A stretch of 64,000 bases of DNA from Hyparrhenia diplandra (taxonomy: Eukaryota; Streptophyta; Magnoliopsida; Poales; Poaceae), in assembly GCA_015847255.1 (NCBI GenBank), contig JADLZK010011203.1, forward strand, positions 1-64,000. The letters run 5' to 3'. The notes below the pieces were generated by a model that saw nothing but the letters and a program-made list of their open reading frames with translations, was not told the DNA's origin and ran no database searches. Below are positions 13,187 to 22,990 of this stretch, one piece after another (the stretch's first letter is position 1; each line of letters opens with the position of its first letter). Position numbers and translations under genes: made by a program.

Positions 13187-13641
13187 TTTTTTTTATGTCT
13201 TACGAATCCAGAATTTGTGAACAATACTTTGTAGTTGGCTGTGGTCCAACCTTTTGTAATGATATTTGAATGCTGGAAGCTTGGAACCTTGTGGTTGGCT
13301 GTGATTAATTCCCATGGCAATCTGTGATTTTTTTCCTCATAGCAATCTTTGTTTTTTTTTTTCTTCAATATGTATATGCTGGTATGCCATATATATGGCA
13401 TGTACATGTCAAAATTTGCTGCAATATAGGCATATATATGGTACAATCACAGAACACAAGATAAGATGCAAATTGATTTGGCACAACACATTTCATTCCA
13501 TTGCAAATTCTAAGATAAATACAAGAACCACACCTAACACATTGGCTGGCATTGGCTGGCACACACAAATGCGAGTTACATAGCTCGATTACACAAAACC
13601 TACCCAAAGTCTAAGCTAACACAGCCACATTACATGAATGT

Positions 13642-14143
13642 TCACTTCTGCCACACAATGGCCACCAAGACAGCAACAAACATTCCCAAGAACACATAAA
13701 GAACAGTTGCATTGTCAAAGACAATTGGACTCCTTCCCTTCTTAATGTCGACTTTGAGGTCTCTCACTTCAATCTTCAGGTTGGCAATGTCAAGTTTCAT
13801 GTCAACAAGTTGCAACTTCAAGTCTCCACCTACAACACCAAGCTGCTGGCGGTGGACTTCAATCTTCAAGTCTCCACCTTGACCACCAACTTCGATTGCA
13901 CAAGAAAAGCTCATATGAATCCTCAAACCACCAATTACAAACTTTTGGGCACTTGTAGTAGATGTTCCCCTTCTTGCTCAAGAGCTTAACAATGGGGACC
14001 GAGCATTCGGGGCACTCGAGAGAGGCAGAGTCCTCCCCGGCGCCGAAGCAGCGGCAGGTGGCCATGGCTACAAGCGAAGCCGTCTTGCGGCGAAGGCGGC
14101 GGGCGATGCGCGGTGCGCGCAAGAAAGCGGCGGGCACACGCAT
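13642..14143 (-). pseudogene. GRF zinc-finger / coiled-coil / membrane-anchor protein, one frameshift
   Basis: It lies on the opposite strand to the transposase genes, converging on TNP2. The upstream frame (ATG at 14143, or at 14065 giving MATCRCFG) encodes CPECSVPIVKLLSKKGNIYY, KCPKVCNWWFEDSYELF. The cysteine spacing plus the aromatic WW/FED fits the GRF zinc finger. The downstream frame, overlapping at 13859-13926, encodes a heptad-like helix (KLQLVDMKLDIANLKIEV) and a C-terminal hydrophobic segment (VLYVFLGMFVAVLVAIVW). A one-base shift near 13900 joins them. Small plant proteins with this layout are known in grasses, but their role is unclear. It may be a captured or element-borne gene. 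An unrecognised intron could also explain the frame change. Confidence 0.65.
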
Positions 14144-14475
14144 GTGGCGGCGCGTGGCGAAGCGCGCGTGCGAAAACGGCGAAGGCCTTGTGCCGCTACC
14201 CGTCGGTATGTGGTGCTTGGCGTGAGCAAGAGCGAGATGTGGCCGTCGGGATTGGGGACGTGGTGGCTAGGGTTCCCTATGGCCGCCGTTCTCGGGAGGA
14301 TGAGGAAGAAGACCGTGAGAGGAGGCGAGAGGAAAGAAACTTATCACCGGGGCCAGTGGATGGCGGTTGGGCCCCAGAGTGTCGGTACTACCGGGGCATG
14401 CTCATAAGGCCCCTCTTTAGGGTCCAGTGACCCCCACCGCAGTGGGCGGCACAGGTGGGACGGCCTATGAGTTTA

Positions 14476-15122
14476 CGCTTTCAAATGCAATTTTGGAGCA
14501 TCAAATGACTTTAAATTCAAAAGTGAACAACGGCGGTTTTGTAGATCTCATCATTATCTACATTCAATGTTACGCCCATTACTCCAAATAACAAATTTTG
14601 AACACCTTAAATTTTGAATTTCAAAATTTGAAACTTCAAGCATGAATTTGAAACACTAAATGATTTAAAAGCTAAAGTTTTTGAATACCATGTCTGCATA
14701 ACTCATTGAGATCTAAATAGTTTATGTAGACCATTTTTTCCCATTTGAGGAAGTGGTATTGACACAATGACATCTAATCCTACATCTCACACATAATTAA
14801 TGAAACTTTGTGTGAGACATCTCAAATATGTACAACATGTCAATACCACTTCCTCAAATGGAAAAATGATCTACATAAACTATTTAGATCTCAATGAGTT
14901 ATGCAAACATGGTATTCAAAACTTTTGCTTTTAAATCATTTAGTGTTTCAAATTCATGCTTGAAGTTTCAAATTCTTGAAATTCAAAATTTAAGGTGTTC
15001 AAAATTTGTTATTTGGAGTAATGGGTAGAACATTGAATGTAGATAATGACTCGATCTACAAAAATTTGTTGTTCCTTTTGAATTTAAAGTCATTTGATGC
15101 TCCAAAATTGCATTTGAAAGCG
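14476..15122. repeat. ~650-bp inverted repeat (fold-back) inside CACTA 1
   Basis: The arm starting cgctttcaaatgcaattttg at 14476 is matched in reverse complement up to 15122, with the centre near 14801 and a loop of about 15 bases (14794-14808). Matching continues through words such as gaggaagtggtattgaca and its complement. Divergence by eye is low, with scattered mismatches. Weaker pairing extends out to about 14440 and 15160. It sits between the minus-strand GRF gene and the plus-strand Transposase_24 gene. It may be a nested fold-back MITE or a duplicated promoter segment. A transcript across it would form a long hairpin. Confidence 0.85.
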
Positions 15123-15573
15123 AAAACTAATAGGTTGGTGGTTGTCGGCCACTCTGCGGTGTTGGACCGAGTCCACCCATCTCAATGAGCTGGACCGACT
15201 CCCACCTGAAATTTTGACGATAGCGCGCAAAATTTCGCTAGTTTCACACGGTCCCGCGCGCACAGTGACCCTTCTACCCTTCACTTGCTGTCCCAGACAG
15301 TGTTCCTCTAGTGGGCTAGATAGTAATTTCCCATGCAAACCTCATTTTGGTCCAATCCCCTCCCAATCTCCTCCATTCCTCCGCCGCCGTCCTAATCCCC
15401 CCTCATCCTCCGAAACCCTAGCCATTCCTCCGCCGTCATCGCTCACCTCGCTGCTTGTGCCATCCAACCACGCCTAGCCCAAATTCCATCCTACACCGCC
15501 CGGTTGCAGCCATCTCGGATTGCGCCATCAGCCATCGGCGAGCAGCACGCAGCAAAGGAGACCATACGTTCTG

Positions 15574-18322
15574 ATGCCGCCCGGGCGGTGGACTAAAAGG
15601 GAGGCAAGGGCCGGAGGGCGCCAGGTACTTGGGTTCTTACTCTAGGACAGCGCAGCTATGATATAATCCCTTGGTTGCATAATCCTGTGCTGTAAGGTTG
15701 CATTTCACAGAACTAATGAGTACACTTTTTTCTTTTTTTTTTAGAAAACCAAATTCATCCATATGAGCTTCTAAAGCTAAGGAAATGTATGCAGAACGCT
15801 GCAAGGTTTGATGAGCTAGGAATTAGATCATTAGTAACAGCTCTTGGAAATAAAAGATTGGCCCCAAGAAAGGATGCTACAGAGCCCCCTGGCAAGGATC
15901 CTGACTTCCAACCTGCGCTTGAAGAAGTCAGTGAATCTGAATTGTGTGACACTAACATCTCGAAGGTGCTAATTTTATCATTGTATTTTTCTGTATCTAC
16001 ATTGTTTGCTAATAAGCCAGCATCAATCAAGCTTTATTCATTGAGATATATGCTTACATTTGTGTTTTTAGGAAGCGTGTACTACCAACAAAAGACATGC
16101 TAACATGCCTCAGGTGGCTTCAAGATGCGTAGAAAGGCAGCGCTTGCAGTTCCACCGGTGCCTGGAGTCACTACAAAGGGGAAGAAAACTATTGAAAACA
16201 AATGATGGCCCAACTGATGTTAGTAATGGGAACTGTGACATGCACACTACACCACTACATGTAGGCAAGTCCTTATGTCAATTGGATTGTTACTTACTAT
16301 CTATATGTTTGCTCATGTGAAACAGTAGCTTAATCTGAGTATGTCACTATTTGTAGGTGAGGGCTTGAAGGAAAAAAAAAAACATCAGTGTGGCCACTGG
16401 ACGTGATGGTATACTCCAGGCTGATGGGGCCAATCAGGTGGCTAGTGGAGGTCATGCCGGTACTGGGGTTGATGGTGGTGGCCATGGTATAGCTCAGGGT
16501 CATGGTGACACTCAGGTGGCTACTGGTGGTAATGGTGATGGAGATGGTATAGCTCATGGTCATGTTGACACTCAGGTGGCTACTAGGGGTCATGCTGATG
16601 GTATAGCCCAGGGACATGGGGGCAATGAAGTGGATAACAGAGGTGATGGTAATGTCAGACACAAGATGCAACTGAAATGGACACAGATTGTGAAGGCATG
16701 TTATTTCACCCTAATCCTCTTAGCCCTGTAACTATTACCTCTCAAAACAAGTTTTCTTCCACTAACTAGCTGTAACTATTTATTCATGTGTACCCAGTTG
16801 AGGAACCATGGATCAGGGGGGTTAATAAAGGAGCAGCACTGCAAAGGATGTCCCGATCTCGGCGTCTTGCAAGCTGCCGGTGGTCATCAAAAGAAGGAGA
16901 CATAAGGCCAGTGCATCTTGTTCTCACTGCAAAGTTTGCAAGTCAATGCAACATTATAGTGAGGAACTACATTCCTGTGTTTCCCAAATGGAAGGACTAC
17001 AAGGATCCGTCCGCCACTGCGATCCACAAAATGTTTAGGATGCACCTTGCTGTAAGTCTCTATGGAATGCCATTGCAGCTTTAATGTACACAGTAACGAA
17101 TAGGCTAATACTTTTTGTGCTATTCTGTGCTGTGTTTTGAATAGGCAAAAGTTTGATATCAACATTAAAGATAAGCATGTTAAATTTGCTTGTGTCCAAA
17201 TGATGAAGAAAAACATCGTTATCGTCTGAAAGAGAAGTACTTTAATCCTTACCCGCTACATCTGGTGACAAAAACTTCTCCCTCCACAAGTATGACCGAT
17301 AAACAGTGGAGTGAACTTGTCAAATCATGGTCATCTGAAAAAAAAATGGTTTGTTCTGTGCTCAAAGTTTGCCTCCTATAAGCTAACTTAGATGACTGTT
17401 TAACATGGCTGCTCTTCATGTAGGAGAATTCTCAACTGAACAAAACCAACCGAAGCATGGTCAAGTACCATCAGACAACTGGCTCACACAGCTACATGGT
17501 GCATTTGGAAAATTTGGTAAGTTGTTGTATCAAAGATTCCAGCAGCACATATATAAGTTCAATAATATTGTGCATGGTTTGTATTAAAGATTCCAGCTGC
17601 ATATATATGGGATGTGTAATTGTGGAGAGCTAATTTGCTGCCACTTTGCTTCTATATGATCTTTCCTGTATTACATGCTATTGATGATCTACTGTGATGA
17701 ATCTGACATTATATAATGTGTTACTGTAATGCAACTTATTGATGATGACATGGTCATGCAAGTGTTCCATACATATAAGTTAATGGTTTCCATTCTACAG
17801 GGAGACAAGTACAAAGAAAAGGAACCTGACACATTGGATTTGTTCAAGGAGTGTTACTACAGTAAAAGAAGGGCTACACGCCAGATGTTCAGCTTCTTGT
17901 TGTAAGTTAATGTGAACAAAAAAGGGTCATCGTTAATATGTGTGATTGTATCTGATGAAACATCTGTTTTACTTGCACTACTAGGATGAATTAGAAACCA
18001 AGTTGGGAGAACATGGAGAAGATGAAGAGGCCCCTTGTGTGACTGAGGTAGTGGCTGCTGTGCTTGCTGAGAAGGCCAAGAAGCCCACATTTTCTCCACA
18101 ATGTAGGAATTGAGAGCAAAAAGAAAGGGACACTGAAAGAGCAACTGGCTGCAGAGAAGTCGGAAAAAAGAATGAGCTCAAATTGAAGATGGAAGAGTTG
18201 GCGAAGAGGCTACAGGAATCTGAGGAAGCAAAGGGTGCTGGAACAGATGGAGGTGGCAAGGCAACAAGCTGAGACTAATGCAAAACTTGACCGTCTCTTG
18301 AGTAAGATTGGAGACACCTAGC
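15574..18322 (+). pseudogene. Transposase_24 (TNPA/Ptta-like) gene, spliced, lightly damaged
   Basis: A short first exon (ATG 15574, MPPGRWTKREARAGG, donor at 15624/15625) is followed by exon-like blocks bounded by AG and GT: 15745-15965, ~16070-16262, 16357-~16697, 16798-17052, ~17144-17346, 17424-17515 and ~17800 onward. Diagnostic motifs are RYRLKEKYFNPYPLH and MTDKQWSELVKSWSSEKKM (17220-17346), then NRSMVKYHQTTGSHSYMVHL (17442-17510), all typical of pfam Transposase_24. A coiled-coil-like tail (LKMEELAKRLQESEEAKGAG) follows near 18180-18240. Frame breaks occur at the exon 1/2 join, at an A run near 16371-16382 and near 18112. The CT-rich leader with an AAACCCTAG box near 15412 looks like a plant 5' UTR. 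Confidence 0.75.
16405..16655 (+). repeat. Coding minisatellite in the Transposase_24 gene
   Basis: An imperfect repeat of roughly 60 bp encodes variants of GIAQGHGDTQVATGG, giving a Gly/His/Asp-rich low-complexity segment. At least three copies are visible (near 16480, 16545 and 16600). Variable linkers of this kind are common in accessory transposase genes. Confidence 0.7.
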
Positions 18323-19136
18323 CAACTCGGTAACATGTTTGGGCTTTTGTTGGATCATTTGTGGTGCTGTTGTACCTACTGCTGGACTAGATGCTGCTGC
18401 TCTTGGTGGCATTTGTGCTTTTGCTGCTGCTGAGCTATGAAGGCTCTTTTTGCTGTGCTGGGAACAGCTTGGACATGTGCTGGATTGGCTGTTAATTAGT
18501 GGAGAATGTGTTCTGGACATGTATTAATTATGTTGTATGCGATGTGATGACATTTGTAATATGGTAACTTTGAGAGTTTGATCAAACTTATGTGTGCATT
18601 TGTGATGATGATGAGAACTTGTGTTAATCATTTGGATTGTTCAATAGTTATGTCCAAATTATGGTTAAAATTTACGTATTGGGCTAAATGTTAGTAAAAG
18701 GCCCAAAGGGACGTTCAAAAAGGCCAAAAAAAAACAAATTGTCCTAAAGAGGGCTGCAAAATGAAAAAGGCCACAAAAGCCCAAAAAAGGTTACTACACA
18801 TCTGCCCAAAACTTTAGTGGGCGAAATTTCGAGGAAAATAACATTGGGCCACAAATCACCCAGGCTGAATTGTGCTTCTCATCGATGACACGTCGGCAAA
18901 TCTATGATGGAAAAAATATGTCGGTGACGGAAAATTACGTCATAGCTTCTAGGGCTTAGCCCAAATCGGTCGGTGTGGTGGGCTTCCAAATAGCCAAGTG
19001 ACGAGAATATTTTGCTAATATCCGTCATGGATGACTCGCCTCAATCTATGGCGCTTGATAAAATGACAAAAAAAATGCATCACGGATGGCCATCTTGTGA
19101 CGAAATTTTACCTATTCGTGACGAGATAAAGTATGT

Positions 19137-19162
19137 CATGTATCATCGGGTTTTTTGTAGTG
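19137..19162 (-). repeat. Right terminal inverted repeat of CACTA 1
   Basis: On the plus strand it ends ATCGGGTTTTTTGTAGTG and is followed by CGT. The adjoining 18870-19136 stretch contains repeated short words such as gtgacgaaat, cgtgacgag and their complements. These are typical of subterminal repeats bound by the accessory transposase. Confidence 0.92.
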
Positions 19163-19165
19163 CGT

Positions 19166-20830
19166 GGTGGAGGAACATGGGGCGAGGGCCTTGGTGGTGG
19201 AGAAGCGGTAGATGAGGTTGAAGGCGAAGAAGCCCGAGGCGGGACTACTGAGGTCCGTGGTGCCCTAAAAAGATGTTCTTAGGAGCGAGCGACTACGGTG
19301 TCCACATCACCGTCTTGGTGAACCGCCCGGCTTGGATGCGCACCTCCGCCCACAGGCGAGTTGGTGTACCCCATTAGCGGCGGCGCCGTCGGATCCGTGG
19401 AGTCGGATGGCGCCGTCGGAGGAGCACGACTTGGTCGATGAACTTCGAGGATGCGGAACCCGGCAACAACAAGTAGCGGACACGCTTGGCGAAACCTAGC
19501 GGTGTCCATGGGCGTCCGTTCACTAGCACCGGCGTGACCCGGCCAGCTTGGGCACCCCGCGGTGGCTGTGGCCAGAAGGGGTATAAGCATTAATGCGGCC
19601 TTGAAATGAAGATGTTGAATCAAAATACGGCTTTTTGAAGTTGATGGCGAAAAAAATGACACAGCGCACAGATGGCCTATTCTTGTCTTTTACTCTTTTT
19701 ATTTTTGTGATTTTCGGAGGTATTTTCGAGGGAATTTTCGTTCGTCGGTTTTAGAGCGTTTTGGCTCGTTCTTTTTGCTCCGATTGATGCTTTGTCGAGT
19801 GAAGAACTAGATCACCAAGTGATTTGAACCAATTCCACTCGTGCATCAAGAAATCGAGCGAATTGCGTTTTGGGAAAAATGTGTTCTTGGCCGAAATCTG
19901 AGACTTCCCGGGGCTTGAGTTGATTTCGGGCGACGATCTCTTAGCAGTAGCTCGCCAACCTGATTGTGAAGGTCTGTGCAAAAGTTTGGGTTCGATTGCT
20001 TTTGATTTGGATCGATTTTCGTCGGATTTTTGGAGGTGCCCTTCTCCTGTTCTTGAGTTCGTCGGCTCTGCGTTTTCTGCTTGGGGCGGGAGGCTACCTG
20101 CAGTGCCCGTGTATCAGCACCTTGCGTGCTCAGTTGAGTGGCACATGCCCCTTGGAGCCATCTCGTCTGCAAGTTGCCGAGCTCATGTCCAGCGCCGTAG
20201 TTTGGTGTTGACCGATTGCTTCTGCGCATGGTGAGCAGCCCCGCCGTCCGCGTTCATGTCTGTTCTTCGTTTTTTTTTTTTTTCTCGATCGGGCCATTCA
20301 CCCGTGTTTGATTAAGAGGAGTTCTTCGTTTTCAGGTCGCGGTTTTTCTGCTCTGAGCCGAGCGGTGAGACATCGAGCTGAGCCTAGCGCGGTGAACCTC
20401 TTCCCTGCTCGTCGTGTGGTGGTGCTAGGGGATCGGTCCAGCAGCACAGGGGGTGCACCAGCGCCGTGCGCCACAGCGTGCACCTTCTGCTTGCTGAACG
20501 AGCATCAGTAGGCAACTCCATCTTGACTAGCACCAACAGTTTGTGCAGGTGATTGAATTTTCAGGGCAGCAGGTCTGCAGCAGCGGAGCAGCTGCTCGTC
20601 CATCTTCTTTGTCTCAGGTTTGATTGGTTCAGTTCGAGTAAGAGGAACTGCAGTGCCTGAATTCACTTGTATGCATTGTCGATTCTATGGTACAATGATC
20701 ATTAGTTAAATAATCATTGCAATGCTTTGTCCTCGTTTTCATTCACAAGCTTTCTAATTAGCTAGCTCATGTGATGTCTCGGTATGCATACATATATGAA
20801 CTAAATTGAACCTTGTTTGCTCTTGCCGAT
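19166..20830. other. Unassigned GC-rich flank right of CACTA 1
   Basis: This continues the sequence interrupted at 8793. Short frames on the minus strand (19279-19662) are proline/alanine-rich and match nothing I recognise. The stretch 19740-20640 resembles a plant 5' UTR or leader, with CT-rich runs, a T run at 20270-20283 and no long ORF. It may be an LTR or the 5' region of an old retroelement. No gene is claimed. Confidence 0.4.
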
Positions 20831-20848
20831 TAAAATATAAGCATATGT

Positions 20849-21285
20849 GCTGGGCAAAAGTGGATATTAATTGGGTCCAGGAGAATAATATTCTAAGGAA
20901 GATTCAGATTACCAAGCAACGAAGTAACAAACGTTTCTTCATGGAAATCTTTCTCTTGGCCGCTTGGGAGTTATGGAAAGTGAGAAATAGGCACATCTTT
21001 GACGGTGTTCAAGCTAGCTTCGCAAAGGTGGCTAAATAATTTCAAAGAGGAGGCTACGCTTCAGTCCTGTAGAATCAAAGGAAGCTGATGAGCTGCTGTG
21101 TTACTCTGGCTAGATGCTCTGCAATTATTTTTTGTAGTTGTTTTGCCGTGTGGTACTCTGCCTCCCCTCCTTCTCTGTTAAGCTTTAGATGTAGTGATTA
21201 GTCTCTCTCTCCCCTCTTATGCTGGTAAGTTCCCTTGTACCTGTTACTTTCTTGTTTTTTTATAAAAAGTTTTTTTTTTCAAAAA
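20849..21285 (+). mobile_element. 5'-truncated L1-type LINE with 17-bp target duplication
   Basis: The 17-mer aaaatataagcatatgt occurs at 20832-20848 and again at 21286-21302. Between them lies the 3' end of a plant LINE ORF2 (FFMEIFLLAAWELWKVRNRH and HIFDGV, near 20930-21010), a short 3' UTR, and an A tail merging with the second copy. Only about 437 bp were inserted, the usual outcome of aborted target-primed reverse transcription. The host sequence can be read as continuous across the site, which supports an exact insertion. Confidence 0.87.
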
Positions 21286-21639
21286 AAAATATAAGCATAT
21301 GTTGCAGTTCATTTTTGTTGGGCATGAGATGGTTCAGTAAATTAGCTTCTTTCTCTTGCTAGCTCAATTCAGTCAAGGGAAGTCGTTCCATGTTTTTTGA
21401 TAGCAGCAGCAAACTAACAATTCCTTTTGACGTGACAATTGATCATTTGTGTTGCTTGCTGTTGTTGCGAGAGATCGAATAAAAGTAGAAGATTGCTAGC
21501 TTCTTTTCTGTGTGACGTCAAATGGATATCTAGCAGCAGCAGCTTGCTCTTCGCTGCTTGGTGTTCTCTGTTTCTTGAAGGTTCAGGTTAGGAACGACTG
21601 AGGAGCAAGTGCTCATTCTTAGGCACAAGAGGCCATCGC

Positions 21640-22330
21640 CAGCAGCACCCAGCGTGGCCCTCTGTAAACTTGCTTACTAAAATCCTTTTCATATTATGGT
21701 ATATCTGGAAAGCAAGAAATGATCACAGGTTTCAAAGGAGAACTTGGACTCCACTGCAGGTACACAAAGCAGCCGCTGCGCATGCAGTTACACCTCGACT
21801 CTCTGAATGATCAGGGTCGAGATTCACCCCCCCACCACACACTACAGCCAACAGTCCATGATCGGATGAATCAAGGTATGATTCTGGCTGTTTCAGGTAC
21901 CTCAATGGCGGCGGCACAAATGCCAACTTCGGCAACAACAGCCATGGCGAACAGGTTCCTTGTTCATCACCCTACCTCTTTGTCAGGGGTGAGATGTTAC
22001 ACTGATGCCTCCACTACCACCGACCTTCTTCAAAATGGTCCAAAGAGATGCAGAGTTAGGAATCTTTATTGTTCACACTGAATCTCAGCCGCCTTTGAGT
22101 GTTTTTGTCAAGGCGGCTATGCAGGGGTCTTCGTCTGTTCTTATGGCGGAATCAGCTGCTATGGCTAAGCGGCTGCCCTCTTGAACAAGATGCAAATCCA
22201 CAATGCCAATATGCTGTCAGACAACCAATAGTTGGTGTCTTTCCTCAATAGTTCTGATCTCTCCAGTCCTCCTGACTGGAGGATCAAACCATTCACTCAA
22301 TCTGTTGTTTCCCATTTGACAGGCACAAAC
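21640..22330 (+). pseudogene. LINE RNase H-like remnant
   Basis: Pieces in several frames resemble the reverse transcriptase tail and RNase H domain of plant LINEs: ILWYIWKARNDH near 21690-21725, GVRCYTDAST near 21988-22015, ELGIFIVHTESQPPLSVFVK near 22050-22110, SSVLMAESAAMA near 22130-22165, and SSDLSSPPDWRIKPFTQSV near 22250-22305. The YTDAS and DNQ blocks fit RNase H active-site surroundings. Multiple frameshifts and a stop show it is decayed. It is a different fragment from the small LINE just upstream. Confidence 0.7.
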
Positions 22331-22334
22331 ACAG

Positions 22335-22690
22335 GTGTTAGAGAGAGAGAGAGTTGTGCAAAAGTTGCTGGACATTTGGTTCATACATTTTGAAGATCAG
22401 TTAGCTGATGAATTTACTAAACTGATTGTGGCAGCCAAGATGGACAAGTTCAAAATCAATCTCAACCTAGTGGCCGGCTGAGATTGAGTGGGGGCGTTAG
22501 AAAACGTGTAACCCAAGGGTTGTTAGGCTTGCACCACGCCTTGTACATTAAGATAGGAAGTTTGGTAGTTTGTTATAGATGAGTCTATCTCTTTGTAAAC
22601 TGAATTATTGTACAAGCCACACCAGGGACTGTTCCTAATCTCTATAAACATGGAACCAAGTTGTCAAGGAGAGGCAACTGTTCACCTACT
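22335..22690 (+). mobile_element. Ty1/copia 3' end with partial LTR
   Basis: The reading FEDQLADEFTKLIVAAKMDK near 22390-22450 matches the C-terminus of copia RNase H (the DQ-AD-FTK pattern). It is followed by a stop, a purine tract (attgagtgggggc, 22486-22498) and a likely LTR start near 22497 (gttagaaaacgtgtaac). The LTR-like sequence runs to about 22690, ending in TATAAA-containing sequence. No second LTR or target duplication was seen, so this is a truncated fragment fused to the LINE remnant. Confidence 0.6.
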
Positions 22691-22699
22691 TTCGCAATT

Positions 22700-22990
22700 C
22701 ATACTATATCTGTTTTCGGACACTCAAATTGGATATATATGATGTCGATATCCATTCATATGTTAAACAAAATATCCATAACCGAATTTGAATATGAGGT
22801 TTACGATAGCTATCTGTATTCGTCTATAGGTATCCAACCATATTCAATCCGTTCACACCCCTAGCTTAATATATCTCCTGCCGTTTTAGTTCCACATCAA
22901 AATTCAGATACATAAAATTAATCTCCCTGTAATAATACATTATTACCCATACAAATTTATTATTTTTGCACTGTGACATACTCATTGACA
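22700..22990. other. AT-rich repeat-like spacer downstream of the P450 gene
   Basis: The sequence around 22715-22862 (repeated gatatccat/tatccaaccatattc words ending in ttcacacccctagc) resembles a dispersed grass repeat, possibly an old hAT-derived sequence. No coding potential is seen. It may include the 3' UTR of the P450 gene that ends at 23017. Confidence 0.35.

Larger units (their letters stand above)
8794..19162 (+). mobile_element. Complete CACTA (En/Spm) DNA transposon
   Basis: The left end reads CACTACAAGAAACCCGTTGA and the right end, on the opposite strand, reads CACTACAAAAAACCCGATGA. Over 26 bp the termini differ at three positions. The trinucleotide CGT stands on both sides (8791-8793 and 19163-19165), the 3-bp target duplication expected of CACTA elements. 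The 10,369-bp body holds TNP2 remains on the plus strand, a GRF zinc-finger gene on the minus strand, a long inverted repeat and a second plus-strand gene of the Transposase_24 type. TNP2 has many stops, so the copy is probably not autonomous. The boundaries are exact; what transposed it is inferred from the family. Confidence 0.93.
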
